Assembly: GCF_024171785.1 (NCBI RefSeq)
Contig: NZ_JAMTCK010000001.1
Span: 248,134 to 312,133, forward strand
DNA from: Goodfellowiella coeruleoviolacea
GTDB lineage: Bacteria; Actinomycetota; Actinomycetes; Mycobacteriales; Pseudonocardiaceae
Length of the DNA stretch: 64,000 nucleotides
Direction of reading: 5' to 3'
Each line of letters starts with the position of its first letter. Position 1 is the first letter of the stretch. The position numbers and the translations under genes were made by a program. This document shows positions 1 through 8,629 of this stretch, in pieces. The notes under the pieces are model-generated. The model was not told the origin of the DNA, searched no databases, and saw only the letters and a program-made list of their open reading frames with translations.

Positions 1-609
1 CCCGTTGGCGCGGGCCAGTTCCCGCCACGCGTCCGGCCGCCGGTACACCGCCGCGGCGATGCTGCTCAGCGTGTCCCCCCGGCGCACCACGTAGCTCTTC
101 TCCACCGTCGGCGAGGACCGGGGCGTGTCCGCGACCTGCACGGCCGCCGGCCGGAACTCCTTGAGCGTCAGGTCCAGCAGCGCCCGCAGCGGCACCCCGT
201 CCGCCCGGAACAGCTGGTAGTTCACGTCCAGCTTCTCCACGACCCCGGTGAACACCGCCTCGTCCCACACGAACCGGACGACCGGCGGCGCGTGTTCCCT
301 GCTGTCCGGGCGCAGCAGCGCCCGCACCGCGTCGACGTAGCGGGTGCGGACGTTGTCCAGGGTGTCCGAGGTGTCCACCAGGGCCTGCACGGTGAGCGTC
401 TCGGTGCCGCCGCGCACGTACTGCAGCGGTGGCGTCTCCAGCCCGGGGATGGTGATCTCCGCGAAGGTGTTGCTCTTGCTCAGCTTGTAGTCGGTCGGGT
501 TGAACCGCAACGGGATCCGCCGCTGCCGGTCGTCGGCGATCACCGGCCGGACGATCTCCAGGCGGGCCCGCGCGGCGCCCTGGCGGGCGAACGACACCGG
601 CGTGATCAC
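1..609 (-). CDS. eCIS LysM-domain baseplate protein (Afp7-like), partial
   Basis: The gene runs off the left edge, leaving 203 codons. The last visible part is a LysM peptidoglycan-binding motif (VVRRGDTLSSIAAAVYRR). The preceding ~170 residues resemble the N-terminal part of the Afp7/Pvc7-type proteins of extracellular contractile injection systems, which act at the baseplate end of the tail tube. The GTG start at 609 lies in a GTGA overlap with the stop of the small gene at 606..791, which suggests translational coupling. The gene order (sheath, tube, small protein, LysM protein) matches Afp/PVC loci. A LysM protein of a decayed myophage tail is the alternative, but the Afp16-like gene and absence of capsid genes favour eCIS. 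Confidence 0.8.
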   Translation of the reverse strand, partial: MITPVSFARQGAARARLEIVRPVIADDRQRRIPLRFNPTDYKLSKSNTFAEITIPGLETPPLQYVRGGTETLTVQALVDTSDTLDNVRTRYVDAVRALLRPDSREHAPPVVRFVWDEAVFTGVVEKLDVNYQLFRADGVPLRALLDLTLKEFRPAAVQVADTPRSSPTVEKSYVVRRGDTLSSIAAAVYRRPDAWRELARANG

Positions 610-791
610 GGCTGGCCCTCCCCGTCACCGAACCGGCGCTCGGCCTCGGTGTGCCTGGCCCGGGCGCACTCCTGCTCGTAGAGCCGGGACCACGCCTGGA
701 TGTGCTTGTTGAACAGCCGGGTGAACACGGCACCGTCGTCGCCGTCCACCTGGAACCGCACCTCAAGGTTGTGAATGGTCACCTTCGGCAC
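606..791 (-). CDS. small eCIS protein, Afp6-like (DUF5908 type)
   Basis: A 61-residue protein lies between the second tube gene and the LysM gene. In Afp/PVC clusters this slot holds Afp6, a short DUF5908 protein of unknown structural role. The N-terminus (MPKVTIHNLEVRFQV) has the short beta-strand opening expected of that family; the rest is charged and probably helical. The start lies 6 bases after the stop of the tube gene and the stop overlaps the next start (GTGA), so the gene sits in one tightly coupled operon. Assignment rests mainly on size and position. Confidence 0.6.
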   Translation of the reverse strand: MPKVTIHNLEVRFQVDGDDGAVFTRLFNKHIQAWSRLYEQECARARHTEAERRFGDGEGQP

Positions 792-797
792 CGCGCC

Positions 798-1307
798 TCA
801 CCTCCCGAAGCCCAGCTGCGACACGGCCGTGTCCTGCAGCACCTTGGTCAGCCCCTCGTGCGCGATCTCCAGCGCCTCCACCGCGATCGCGTTCTGCTCG
901 GCGTGCAGGTCCGGGCCGCTCCACTTGGCGGCCAGCCCACCGTGGAAGGCCCAGGCCGCGCCGGGCAGGCCGTCCGGCCCCAGCACGATCACCGCGCCGT
1001 CGCGGCGGGCACCCAGCGAGTCGGCCAGCCCGGCCTGGTACCACGCCCACAGCCCCGGGTCGCGCAGCACACCGCGCTTCAACGTGATCCGGTTCCACGA
1101 GTGGCGCACCGGCAGCTGGTGCACGGAGTCGTTGCGCCCGCCCTCCGCGTAGCTGGTCACCTCCAGCTGCCCACCCAGGCCGGTGACCTCCTGGAACGCG
1201 CCGGCGGCCACCAGCGGCAGCAGCAGCGCCTGTGCGGCGGGCAGGTAGGCGTCACCCGGGTCCAGGGTGACCAGGAATCGGTACTTGGGCAACGGGTCCG
1301 GCGTCAC
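798..1307 (-). CDS. eCIS inner tube protein (gp19-like), second copy
   Basis: A 169-residue protein of the T4 gp19-like tail tube family, which stacks as hexameric rings to form the inner tube of contractile systems. It shares with the tube protein at 2799..3254 the segment pattern LKRG...W-W, the family core, and the C-terminal stretch in which a conserved Gly/Pro-rich loop precedes A-x-x-N-x-IA-x-E-x-LE. The GTG start at 1307 overlaps the stop of the short sheath gene (GTGA); longer upstream starts would run through that gene. By position it corresponds to Afp5, probably a specialised ring near the baseplate, while the other copy probably forms the bulk tube. Which copy is which is inferred from order. 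Confidence 0.8.
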   Translation of the reverse strand: MTPDPLPKYRFLVTLDPGDAYLPAAQALLLPLVAAGAFQEVTGLGGQLEVTSYAEGGRNDSVHQLPVRHSWNRITLKRGVLRDPGLWAWYQAGLADSLGARRDGAVIVLGPDGLPGAAWAFHGGLAAKWSGPDLHAEQNAIAVEALEIAHEGLTKVLQDTAVSQLGFGR

Positions 1308-2797
1308 GCCTCGATCACCTCCAGGCCGCGGTCCTGGCCGAGCACCAGTCGCAGCCGGACGAACTCCATCGGCACCGCGGGCGCGACCTCGACCTCGCAC
1401 ACCACCTGTGCCGGATCCTGCTCGGGCGGGTTGTTCGTGTCGTCGCAGACCACCCGGAACGCCTGCTCCGGCCGGGCCCCGGCCAGCGCGCCCGCCTGGA
1501 ACGCCGCCAGCAGCACCGAGGTCAGCGCCCGCACCAGGGCCAGCCGCAGCTCCGGCGAGTTGACGTCGAACACCAGCGGCGTCGCCACCCGCCGGAACGC
1601 GCGCACCAGCAGGTGCACCAGCCGGCGGTGCGCGACGTAGCGGCCGCGCGGATCCGCCGCCAGGGTGCGCCCGCCCCACACCAGCAGGCCGCGCCCGCGC
1701 GTGCACCGCACCAGGTCCACACCGGACTCGAACAGCCGAACCTGTTGCGGCTCGGGGAACTCCACCGCAAGGTCGACCGCGTCCATGAGCACGGCGTTGG
1801 CCGGCGTGTGGTGCGCGCCGCGCTCACCGTCCAGCCGGGCGATCACGCCCAGCACGTGCCCGCAGGCCGGCACGGTCCGCGGTTCCCGCCCGTCGGGCAC
1901 GCGCAGCGGCGGGTGGTAGACGGCCGCGGCGCGCAGCAGCGCGGTGTCGCCCGCCGCGGCCAGCGTCCGCACCCAGGCCACCGCATCGTCCACAGCGGAC
2001 AGTCCCGGTGGGACGTCGAGCACGGCCAGCCGGTCGAGCGCGGCGGCCGCGCTGGCCAGCAGCTCCAGCACCACCTCGGTGTGCTCCGCACCGGTCACGT
2101 CGCCGCCCAGGTCGGGCAGGGCCACCAGCGCCGGCTCGGGCAGGTCGGCCTGCGTCCGCACCGCGCCCAGGTACTCCGCCTGTCCCGGCGGCGCGTCCGC
2201 GCCACCGGCCAGCACCAGGTCCCAGGACAGCGAGATCGGTCCCTGCTCCCGCGCACCCGGCGCCGGTCCGACCGGCACCACCCGGATCAGCCGGGAGGCG
2301 GTCAGCCCGGCGGCCACCTCGGCGGGTGGCAGGCCGGCGAAGGTCTCCACCGGCTCACCGGCCACCAGCACCCGCACGGTCACCGTCGGCGGCCCGGCGA
2401 GCGTGCTGCCCTGGTACCGGATCAGCACCCGGCAGCCGTTGGCCCACGCCCCCGGGCTGGTCGCGACCACCCGGTAGGCGGTGTGCGCGAACCCGGCCCG
2501 GTCCCCGACCGTCCACAGTGCACCCGCGGTCGCGCTCGGCCCGGCCACCCGCAGCACCCACGCCCGTCGACCGCCGTTCTCGAAGAACCCGCGCAGCGCG
2601 TACGGCGCGGCCGAACTCCCGTCGGGCACGCCGAAGGCGCCCACCACGTCGTTCCAGCTCTCCACCCGGACCGGCGTGGCCACCGGGCCGCGGCGGAACC
2701 GACCGAGGAACGCCGCCACATCCGTGCGCAGCGGCTCCACCTCGGCCGCGCGCGGCACGAACGTCAGGGATACGCCGGGGAGCGCGTCGGTGGTCAT
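1304..2797 (-). CDS. eCIS/phage tail sheath protein, short form
   Basis: A 497-residue contractile sheath protein. The C-terminal ~200 residues hold the conserved sheath core, with R-x-V-x-x-R-R-L (RYVAHRRLVHLLV), a variable insertion and a final P-x-EFVRLRLVL strand. Near residue 67 is the N-terminal motif G-FFENGG-R-AWVLRV, also present in the long sheath. Sheath subunits polymerise around the tube and drive contraction. The start is one base from the tube stop, and the gene overlaps the following tube gene by GTGA. Many eCIS encode more than one sheath, one of which may form only the baseplate-proximal rings; that role for this copy is an inference. Confidence 0.85.
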   Translation of the reverse strand: MTTDALPGVSLTFVPRAAEVEPLRTDVAAFLGRFRRGPVATPVRVESWNDVVGAFGVPDGSSAAPYALRGFFENGGRRAWVLRVAGPSATAGALWTVGDRAGFAHTAYRVVATSPGAWANGCRVLIRYQGSTLAGPPTVTVRVLVAGEPVETFAGLPPAEVAAGLTASRLIRVVPVGPAPGAREQGPISLSWDLVLAGGADAPPGQAEYLGAVRTQADLPEPALVALPDLGGDVTGAEHTEVVLELLASAAAALDRLAVLDVPPGLSAVDDAVAWVRTLAAAGDTALLRAAAVYHPPLRVPDGREPRTVPACGHVLGVIARLDGERGAHHTPANAVLMDAVDLAVEFPEPQQVRLFESGVDLVRCTRGRGLLVWGGRTLAADPRGRYVAHRRLVHLLVRAFRRVATPLVFDVNSPELRLALVRALTSVLLAAFQAGALAGARPEQAFRVVCDDTNNPPEQDPAQVVCEVEVAPAVPMEFVRLRLVLGQDRGLEVIEA

Positions 2798-2798
2798 C

Positions 2799-3254
2799 TC
2801 AGGCGTCGATCAGCAGGCTCTCGACGCACAGCACGAGCGTCTCCATGGCGATCTCGTTCTTGGTGGCGCTCAGCGTCGGCCCGGTGTACTTGGTGGGCCA
2901 CCCCCGGTCGAAGTTCCACCGCATCACCTCAACGCGGTTCTCGTTGAGCAGCACGATCGACCCGGAGGTGCGCCGCACCTTGCCGTTGAGCGCGTCCACC
3001 ACCCAGTTCCAGAAACCCACGTGCCCGGTGATGCCGCGCTTGAGCGTGATGTTGGTGAACTTCTTCAACCCCGGGATCTTGCGGACCGTGATGTCCTCGC
3101 TGCCGGTGCGGTACTCGATCGGCGGGACCTCCAGCTCCAGCCCGCTGGCCTCGGTGAAGGAACCGCTCACCGCGACCCCGTCGTCGCTGACGTTGGTCAC
3201 GATGACCTGGAAGTTGTAGGACGCGTAGGGATCGTCCCTGGTTAGCGGTGGCAT
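2799..3254 (-). CDS. eCIS inner tube protein (gp19-like)
   Basis: A 151-residue tail tube protein of the T4 gp19 family, close to the usual family length (~150). The family pattern is clear: SYNFQVIV near the start, a beta-rich middle with GLKKFTNITLKRGITG, then W-NW and the C-terminal KNEIAMETLVL segment. The ATG at 3254 is preceded by a purine-rich ribosome-binding site (AGGAGAGG). The gene follows the long sheath after 49 bases, an order typical of Afp1/Afp2-type pairs. It probably supplies most of the hexameric rings of the injection tube. Confidence 0.9.
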   Translation of the reverse strand: MPPLTRDDPYASYNFQVIVTNVSDDGVAVSGSFTEASGLELEVPPIEYRTGSEDITVRKIPGLKKFTNITLKRGITGHVGFWNWVVDALNGKVRRTSGSIVLLNENRVEVMRWNFDRGWPTKYTGPTLSATKNEIAMETLVLCVESLLIDA

Positions 3255-3303
3255 CGCCCTGCCTCTCCTGCTGTGGACGCGACTTCGGTGACGGGACCGG
3301 CGC

Positions 3304-5574
3304 TCAGCTGAGCTGGGTCTCGCGGGTCTTCTGCTGGATCCGGAAGATCACGAACTCGGCCGGGAAGACCGGCGCCACCCCGATCTGGCAGATCAGCCGG
3401 CCGTTCTGCAGGTCGTCCTCGGTCATCGTGGACCGGTCGCAGGCCACGAAGAACGCCTCGTCCGCGGTGGTGCCGGCGAGCGCCCCACTGCGCCAGACCG
3501 TGGTGAGGAAGTTGGTGATCGTCTGGCGCACCAGCGCCCACAGCGCCTCGTCGTTGGGTTCGAACACCACCCACTGGGTGCCCTCGTCGATCGACTCCTC
3601 CAGGAACAGGAACAGCCGCCGCACGTTGACGTACTTCCACGTGCTGTCCGAGGACAGCGTGCGCGCGCCCCACACCCGGTGGCCCAGACCGGGGAAGAAC
3701 CGCAGCGCGTTGATCCCCTTGGGGTTCAACAGGTCCTGGTGCCGCTTGGTGACGTCCTGGGCGATGCCGTCGGTGAGCCGCACACCCCGGATGACCACGT
3801 TGGCCGGTGCCTTGTGCACGCCCCGCTCCACGTCCACCCTGGCGTAGATGCCGGCCAGGTGCCCGGACGGCGGCACCTCGACGTCCCGGTTGCTCAACGG
3901 GTCCCTGGTGACCAGCCACGGGTAGTACAGCGCCGCGTACTTGGTGTCGAAGGACTCCCGGAACGCCTGGATGCCCTCGATGTCCAGGCCGTCGCGCGGA
4001 TCGAGCACGGCGAACCGGTCCTTGAGCAGTTCGCAGTGCGTGACCAGCGCCGACTCCACCGTGCCCGACCACACCCCTGGCACCGCGCACACGGACACCT
4101 CGTCGATGTCCTCCAGCGCGACGATCCCGGTCCGCTGGCCGCTGCCGCCGTCCTCGCCGACGAAGTCCGCCACGGTCAGCGCCGCGTAGGCATCCGACCC
4201 GCCGTCGGTCAGGCTCAGCCAGGAACCGACCGAGGGCGTGGGAAACCGCGCGGGATCAGTGGACAGACCGGGCAGCGCGGTGGCCCGCACCAGCTGGGAC
4301 CGGTTGGCCAGGGTGGTCACCAGGTTCGCCGGCTCGTCGCCGGTGAGCCGCAGGTTGCCGAAGGTCTCCTCGACCACGGCACCGGCCGGGTCGGTGAACC
4401 GCACGTCCACCTGCGCCTCCACCAGGTGCAGCCGGTCGGAGTCGAACAGCGCGCCCGGCAGGTCCTCGGTGAACGTGACGACGTCCTCGGCGATCTTGTC
4501 CACGGTCCGCGTGGTCAGCGTGGTCCCGTTGTCGACCTGCACCACCGCGTCCCGGTACAGCCGGCTGGCGCCGCCGACCCGCAGCGTGCGCCCGGCACCG
4601 GCGGGGTTGCCCCGGCGCACCCGGCGCACCGCCTCCCCCGGCTGCCACTCCGGGTGGCTGGTGTTGGCCGGGAAGGTCAGCGTGACCCGGCCCGACGCCG
4701 GCTGGCCCACCTGCACCTGGTACCGCGTCACACCGATCAGCACCCACACGTCGGCGGGCAGCTCGTCGGGGTCCAGCCCGGGCACCGCGTCCACCTCGAC
4801 GGTGGTGCTGTCCTGGGCCGCCGTCGCGGCGAGCCGGGTGGCGAACGCCGTCCCCTCCTGCGGGTCGGGCAGCACCGGCAGGGCCGCGCCGACCACCGGC
4901 TGCACCCGGACCTGCACCGCCCCGCCCCACGAGCCAGGGCTGACCGCGCTGAACCTCAGTGTCTGCTCGGCGGCGCGCTCACCCACCTGCACGTAGTCGC
5001 CACGGGACGCCCGGACCTCGGCGGGCAGCTCCGCGTCCAGCTCGATGCGGCGGTTGGCCACGTCGTAGCCGGTGATGCCGGCGGTGTGGATCAGCCGCTG
5101 GTCGTCGCCTCGGACGATGTCGACCCGCTGCCCGACCCCGGTGAACCCGATCAGGTGCGCCAGCCGCAGGCTGGTCGCCTTCTTGGCGGCGTTGCCGGTG
5201 ATCTGGCTGACCAGGCCGTGGCCGAGCGCACCCGAGGACGGCGTCGCCTGCCTGCTGGCCACCCGCTTGACGTAGAGCCGCTGGCCGCCGTTGTCGAAGA
5301 AGCCCTTGACCGCCAAGGGGAACAGCCACCACCGGCCGCCCTCGTCCGGATCACCGGCCCACCTGTCCCGCAGGCCCGGCTCCGGTTCCGGCAGGAAACC
5401 GCCGAAGACGCGCTGGAACTCCAGGAAACTCGTGACCAGCTTGGGCTTGCCGGTGTACGGGCCGCGAACGGTGACCCCGACCATGCCCGCGGTGCTGGTG
5501 CTCACCCCCGCGATCGGCCGCGGCCCGGCGTCGACCTCTTCGACGTAGACCCCGGGGCTCAGGTACTCGGGCAT
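3304..5574 (-). CDS. eCIS/phage tail sheath protein, long form
   Basis: A 756-residue contractile sheath protein. It begins with the classic opening MPEYLSPGVYVEEVDAG, which places the N-terminal linker arm, and ends with the conserved core (KYVNVRRLFLFLEES, then PAEFVIFRIQQK). The ATG at 5574 has GAGGAG six bases upstream, so the longer in-frame extension to 6204 is not used. A large insertion of roughly 250 residues (about 130-400) separates the two halves of the core and is absent from the short sheath; such insertions form domains exposed on the sheath surface. It is probably the main structural sheath; the insertion may mediate surface contacts. Confidence 0.9.
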   Translation of the reverse strand: MPEYLSPGVYVEEVDAGPRPIAGVSTSTAGMVGVTVRGPYTGKPKLVTSFLEFQRVFGGFLPEPEPGLRDRWAGDPDEGGRWWLFPLAVKGFFDNGGQRLYVKRVASRQATPSSGALGHGLVSQITGNAAKKATSLRLAHLIGFTGVGQRVDIVRGDDQRLIHTAGITGYDVANRRIELDAELPAEVRASRGDYVQVGERAAEQTLRFSAVSPGSWGGAVQVRVQPVVGAALPVLPDPQEGTAFATRLAATAAQDSTTVEVDAVPGLDPDELPADVWVLIGVTRYQVQVGQPASGRVTLTFPANTSHPEWQPGEAVRRVRRGNPAGAGRTLRVGGASRLYRDAVVQVDNGTTLTTRTVDKIAEDVVTFTEDLPGALFDSDRLHLVEAQVDVRFTDPAGAVVEETFGNLRLTGDEPANLVTTLANRSQLVRATALPGLSTDPARFPTPSVGSWLSLTDGGSDAYAALTVADFVGEDGGSGQRTGIVALEDIDEVSVCAVPGVWSGTVESALVTHCELLKDRFAVLDPRDGLDIEGIQAFRESFDTKYAALYYPWLVTRDPLSNRDVEVPPSGHLAGIYARVDVERGVHKAPANVVIRGVRLTDGIAQDVTKRHQDLLNPKGINALRFFPGLGHRVWGARTLSSDSTWKYVNVRRLFLFLEESIDEGTQWVVFEPNDEALWALVRQTITNFLTTVWRSGALAGTTADEAFFVACDRSTMTEDDLQNGRLICQIGVAPVFPAEFVIFRIQQKTRETQLS

Positions 5575-5594
5575 GGCTGGCTCCTCTGTTTTCC

Positions 5595-6320
5595 TCACTG
5601 CTCGCGGATCTCGATGACATGCGCCGCGTCGGCGTCCCGGGGCAACTGGATGACCAGTGATCCGGTTCGGCCCGGCCGTTCGGTGGCGTGCAGGTGGAAC
5701 GTTTCCTCGACCGCGTCCTCGCTGGCCTTCTCGCCCTCCCAGCGCAGGGCCAGCCGGAACGCGCCGGTGTCGTCGGAGAGCGTGCGCTCCCGCCACGACA
5801 CCAGATCCCGGTGCTGCTGTCCGCGCACCTCCACCAGCGCGTTGCGCACCGGGGCGTTGGCCACCGGGTCGCGCACCACGCCGTGCACCGTGCGCACGCC
5901 GGGCGGGTAGGCGAAGGACACGCTCGGCAGCAGCCGGACCAGCCTCGCTTCCACCTCCTCGGTGGGGGGCTGGTCGGGTCGGTGCGGCCGCACGGAGAAC
6001 TCGACCCCGACCAGGTCGGCGGTGAACGGCTGGTCGTCGGCGGGGTACAGCGGCCGGTACCCGGCGGCGGCGAACCGGGCGCGGTAGCGGTCCACCTGGT
6101 CCGGCGGCACCCCACCGCGCCGGCCCAGCCCCGGGTAGGCGAGCGCGGCACTGGGGGTGCGCACCACCGGGGTGTCCTGCGGTTCCCAGCGGCCGTTGAC
6201 CCACCGGTCCAACGCGACCGACACGCCCGCGGTGCGCACCTTCCTGGCGAAGTCGTCGAACGGCACGAACCAGGCCGGGCTGTAGCCCACCAACCGGGCG
6301 ACGGGCAGCATCCGACTCAT
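5595..6320 (-). CDS. eCIS-associated protein with carboxypeptidase-regulatory-like domain
   Basis: A 241-residue protein without signal peptide. Residues ~145-235 look like a carboxypeptidase-regulatory/transthyretin-like beta-sandwich, with VHGVVRDPVANAPVRNALVEV followed by D-TGAFRLAL, the usual Greek-key signature. The N-terminal half has no recognised domain. It lies between the Afp16-like gene (ATGA overlap at its start) and the main sheath (20 bases), so it belongs to the eCIS operon. In other contractile systems such folds decorate tails or fibres, and a structural or receptor-contact role is plausible. The exact function is not known to me. Confidence 0.65.
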   Translation of the reverse strand: MSRMLPVARLVGYSPAWFVPFDDFARKVRTAGVSVALDRWVNGRWEPQDTPVVRTPSAALAYPGLGRRGGVPPDQVDRYRARFAAAGYRPLYPADDQPFTADLVGVEFSVRPHRPDQPPTEEVEARLVRLLPSVSFAYPPGVRTVHGVVRDPVANAPVRNALVEVRGQQHRDLVSWRERTLSDDTGAFRLALRWEGEKASEDAVEETFHLHATERPGRTGSLVIQLPRDADAAHVIEIREQ

Positions 6321-6895
6321 GCCGTGGCCACCCCGTCGATGATCCGGTGCCGCACCGGGCGGACCACCTGCTCGGCCAGTGCGTCCAGGTTGACGACGCG
6401 GACCTCGTAGTTCAGCGACAGCCGGTAGGGCTTCTGGATCGCGTACCAGACCCAGGACTTCTGGTCCAGGGTGAGCGGCGTCAGGGTGACGTGCAGCGAG
6501 TCGGTCGTCCCGGCCAGGCTGCCGGACAGCTGGGCGCCGTCCAGGATCGCGTCGTCGTAGAACGCCTGCAGGGCCCGGCCGAGCATGCGGTGCTGGGTCG
6601 GCTGGTCACCGCCCCACGGGGTGACCAGGTACCGCAGCAGCAGGGCCATGGGCGGCTTGCGGGTGGTGGCGGGTGTGACCGGGGGCTGGGACCGCACCGG
6701 CGGCCGGTTGCGCGAGGTGGGGTCCTCGGCGATCTCGTACAGGAACACCGTCAGCTTCGGTGGCGGGGTCTGCACCGGCTCGGACAGGTCGTGCAGCTCC
6801 GCGATCGGCGGGTCCTGGCTCAAATCGCCCAACGCCCGCGTCAGGGTCTCCACGATGACCGCTGAGACGTCGGCGATGACGCCGAAGTCGCCCAT
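6317..6895 (-). CDS. DUF4255 protein, eCIS tail terminator (Afp16/Pvc16-like)
   Basis: A 192-residue protein matching the DUF4255 (Pvc16 N-terminal) family. The motif PKLTVFLYEI and the central PPMALLLRYLVTPW region with the following LGRALQAFYDD helix are typical, and the length agrees with the family. Afp16 caps the tube and sheath at the end away from the baseplate and sets or stabilises particle length. It is the first gene of the minus-strand eCIS operon, with a strong ribosome-binding site (GGGGAGGA) before the ATG at 6895. Its stop overlaps the next start (ATGA). Confidence 0.88.
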   Translation of the reverse strand: MGDFGVIADVSAVIVETLTRALGDLSQDPPIAELHDLSEPVQTPPPKLTVFLYEIAEDPTSRNRPPVRSQPPVTPATTRKPPMALLLRYLVTPWGGDQPTQHRMLGRALQAFYDDAILDGAQLSGSLAGTTDSLHVTLTPLTLDQKSWVWYAIQKPYRLSLNYEVRVVNLDALAEQVVRPVRHRIIDGVATA

Positions 6896-7076
6896 GCGAA
6901 TCCTCCCCAGTCCGCGCTGCGTGGCGTGCGCCGGAGAGCATGCCGGGGCCGGCGTGGCGGGAACGCGTTTTCACCGTCACCCGGGCGTCACCACGCCGTT
7001 TCCCGCTCCGCTGGGAACGCGACCGGAGACGGACCGGCAACGCCGGGGTGACAGCGATGAGGCATCCTTGCTCGGC
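6896..7076. promoter_or_regulatory. divergent promoter region of the eCIS operon
   Basis: This 181-base gap separates the minus-strand eCIS operon from the plus-strand small gene, so promoters in both directions must lie here or just upstream. The 9-mer GGGAACGCG occurs twice (from about 6960 and 7014) and could be part of a recognition site. No clear -35/-10 pair was found. Confidence 0.4.
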
Positions 7077-7274
7077 ATGGAACCCCCCTCGGAGCGCAGC
7101 GGGATCCTGATCCTCCGGGTGTGGGTGGAGGACGGCAGACCGGACAGTTTCCGGGCCCGCATCATCCGGACGATCGGCGCGCACCAGCAGCCCCCGTCCG
7201 CGGTCAGCGCGGTCGACGACGTGCACGCCGCGGTCCAGGCGTGGCTCAACGACCTGCTCGGCCCCGGTAGGTGA
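7077..7274 (+). CDS. small conserved-looking protein beside the eCIS operon
   Basis: A 65-residue ORF starts with ATG at 7077. The translation reads as a compact alpha/beta protein (ILILRVWVEDGRPDSFRARI, then a helix ending VQAWLNDLL) with no Cys, signal peptide or membrane segment. It is divergent from the eCIS operon and precedes the BTAD regulator, and the three units probably form one locus. No well-placed Shine-Dalgarno sequence is visible. I do not recognise its function; a chaperone or regulatory role for the injection system is a guess from context. Confidence 0.6.
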   Translation: MEPPSERSGILILRVWVEDGRPDSFRARIIRTIGAHQQPPSAVSAVDDVHAAVQAWLNDLLGPGR

Positions 7275-7503
7275 CGTTTCCGCGACGCTCCGGTGACGCC
7301 GAACCCATAACATCCGCCACGCCACGGCGGCCGCGATCCCGCGAAACACGCGATGTTCCGAATTGTGTCGAGAGCACGCCATCCGCTCCCGCATTCACAC
7401 GAACGAACGAACACACGATCATGGATTGCTCATAGCATGGGCGCCCAGTCGTCCTGTCCACAACACAATGGACCACCAGGGCCGACAACATCCGGGGGGA
7501 ACG

Positions 7504-8250
7504 ATGACCGCAAGCGCCCATGTCATCACGCTGAGACTGCTCAAGGGCTTCGCGCTGTCCGTGGACCACAACCGCGTGTGCATCTCCTCCGGTGCGCAGC
7601 GGCTCGTCGCGTTCCTCGCCCTGCAGGACATCCCGCGCACCCGCAGCTACGTGGCGGGAACTCTGTGGCCGGACGCCACGGTGGCGCGGGCCAACGCCAA
7701 CCTGAGATCCGCGCTGTGGCGCACGGCCCGCACCGGCCACCAGGTCATCGAGGCGTCCGCGCAGGAGCTGGCGATCGACAAGTGCATCGCCGTGGACATC
7801 CACGACGCGGTGGCGCGGGCGCACCGGCTGCTCGACACCACGCGCCCGTGCGACGACGTCCTCACCACCCAGACCAGGACGGACCTGTCGGCCGACCTGC
7901 TGCCGGACTGGGAGAACGACTGGGTGCTCATCGAACAGGAGCAGTACCACCAGCTGCGGCTGCACGCGCTTGAGGCGATGTGCGAGCGGCTGACCACGGC
8001 GCGGCGCCACGGTGAGGCGGTGGCCGCCGGGCTCGCCGCCGTGCGCGCGGAACCGCTGCGGGAGAGCGCGCACCGCGTGCTGGTGAAGGCCCACCTCGCC
8101 GCCGGCAACCGAGGCGCCGCGCTGCGCCAGTACGAGCAGTGCCGCGTCGTGCTGCGCGACGAGTTGGGCCTGGAGCCGTCGCGGTCGCTGAAGGATCTCC
8201 TGCCACAGGCCACCGAGCGCCCCGCCCGGACCGCCGTCGCCGCCCGGTGA
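7504..8250 (+). CDS. BTAD-domain transcriptional regulator
   Basis: A 248-residue regulator with an OmpR-like winged helix at about residues 8-90 and a bacterial transcriptional activation (BTAD) TPR-like domain in the rest, including the typical ending Y-x-x-CRVVLRDELGLEPS. It lacks the ATPase and TPR extensions of AfsR. The ATG at 7504 is preceded by GGGGGGA at a good distance; the longer ORF start at 7363 has no such support. BTAD regulators are often next to eCIS loci in actinobacteria, so it is a likely activator of the injection system. Target sites were not identified. Confidence 0.8.
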   Translation: MTASAHVITLRLLKGFALSVDHNRVCISSGAQRLVAFLALQDIPRTRSYVAGTLWPDATVARANANLRSALWRTARTGHQVIEASAQELAIDKCIAVDIHDAVARAHRLLDTTRPCDDVLTTQTRTDLSADLLPDWENDWVLIEQEQYHQLRLHALEAMCERLTTARRHGEAVAAGLAAVRAEPLRESAHRVLVKAHLAAGNRGAALRQYEQCRVVLRDELGLEPSRSLKDLLPQATERPARTAVAAR

Positions 8251-8629
8251 CCAATCCGGACCGAAAATCCTCCGGAATTATCCGGCAACGCGAATATTCT
8301 CAGTCAGGACTCCCCTTTCCGTTGGTCACGACGACCCATTTCCGGGTCCGCCGCAAATCGCCGCGCATCACCACGCCACCAGACTTTTCCCACTGAGCCT
8401 TTTCCATCCTCGGGTTGTGGTGTGAGCGTTGTTCGCCCGCCGTATCGCGGCGGGCGGGCTCGCGGCGAGCGCGGCGAGGACGTCGACGGTCGCGCATCCG
8501 CTCGTCCTGGAAGGCACGGAGATCGTCTTCGTCGAAGTTGGCCGAACCGGACGCCAGCGGCATGATCGACGGGGTACCGCGCGATTCCCAGTCCCCTTCA
8601 GCCCACTCACCACCACGAAGGATGGCCAC
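8251..8629. other. intergenic region with a short hairpin
   Basis: About 380 bases lie between the BTAD gene and the esterase. The first half is unusually A/T-rich for this genome and would suit promoters or the end of the regulator transcript. Near 8437-8456 the run CCCGCCG-tatcg-CGGCGGG can form a hairpin. A reading frame open from 8429 joins the esterase but has no ribosome-binding site or recognisable content, so no gene is called. Confidence 0.4.

Noticed and set aside
3679-5910. Plus-strand ORF of about 740 residues
   Set aside because: It lies opposite the long sheath gene and is Arg/His/Pro-rich with no domain; a shadow.
1-6895. Prophage interpretation of the tail genes
   Set aside because: Order and content (DUF4255 cap, two tubes, small Afp6-like protein, LysM protein) fit eCIS, and no capsid, terminase, lysis or integrase genes are seen; left flank could still change this.
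8429-8629. Upstream extension of the esterase frame to 8429
   Set aside because: No ribosome-binding site, no signal peptide in that extension, and a good GTG start with GAAGGA lies at 8630.
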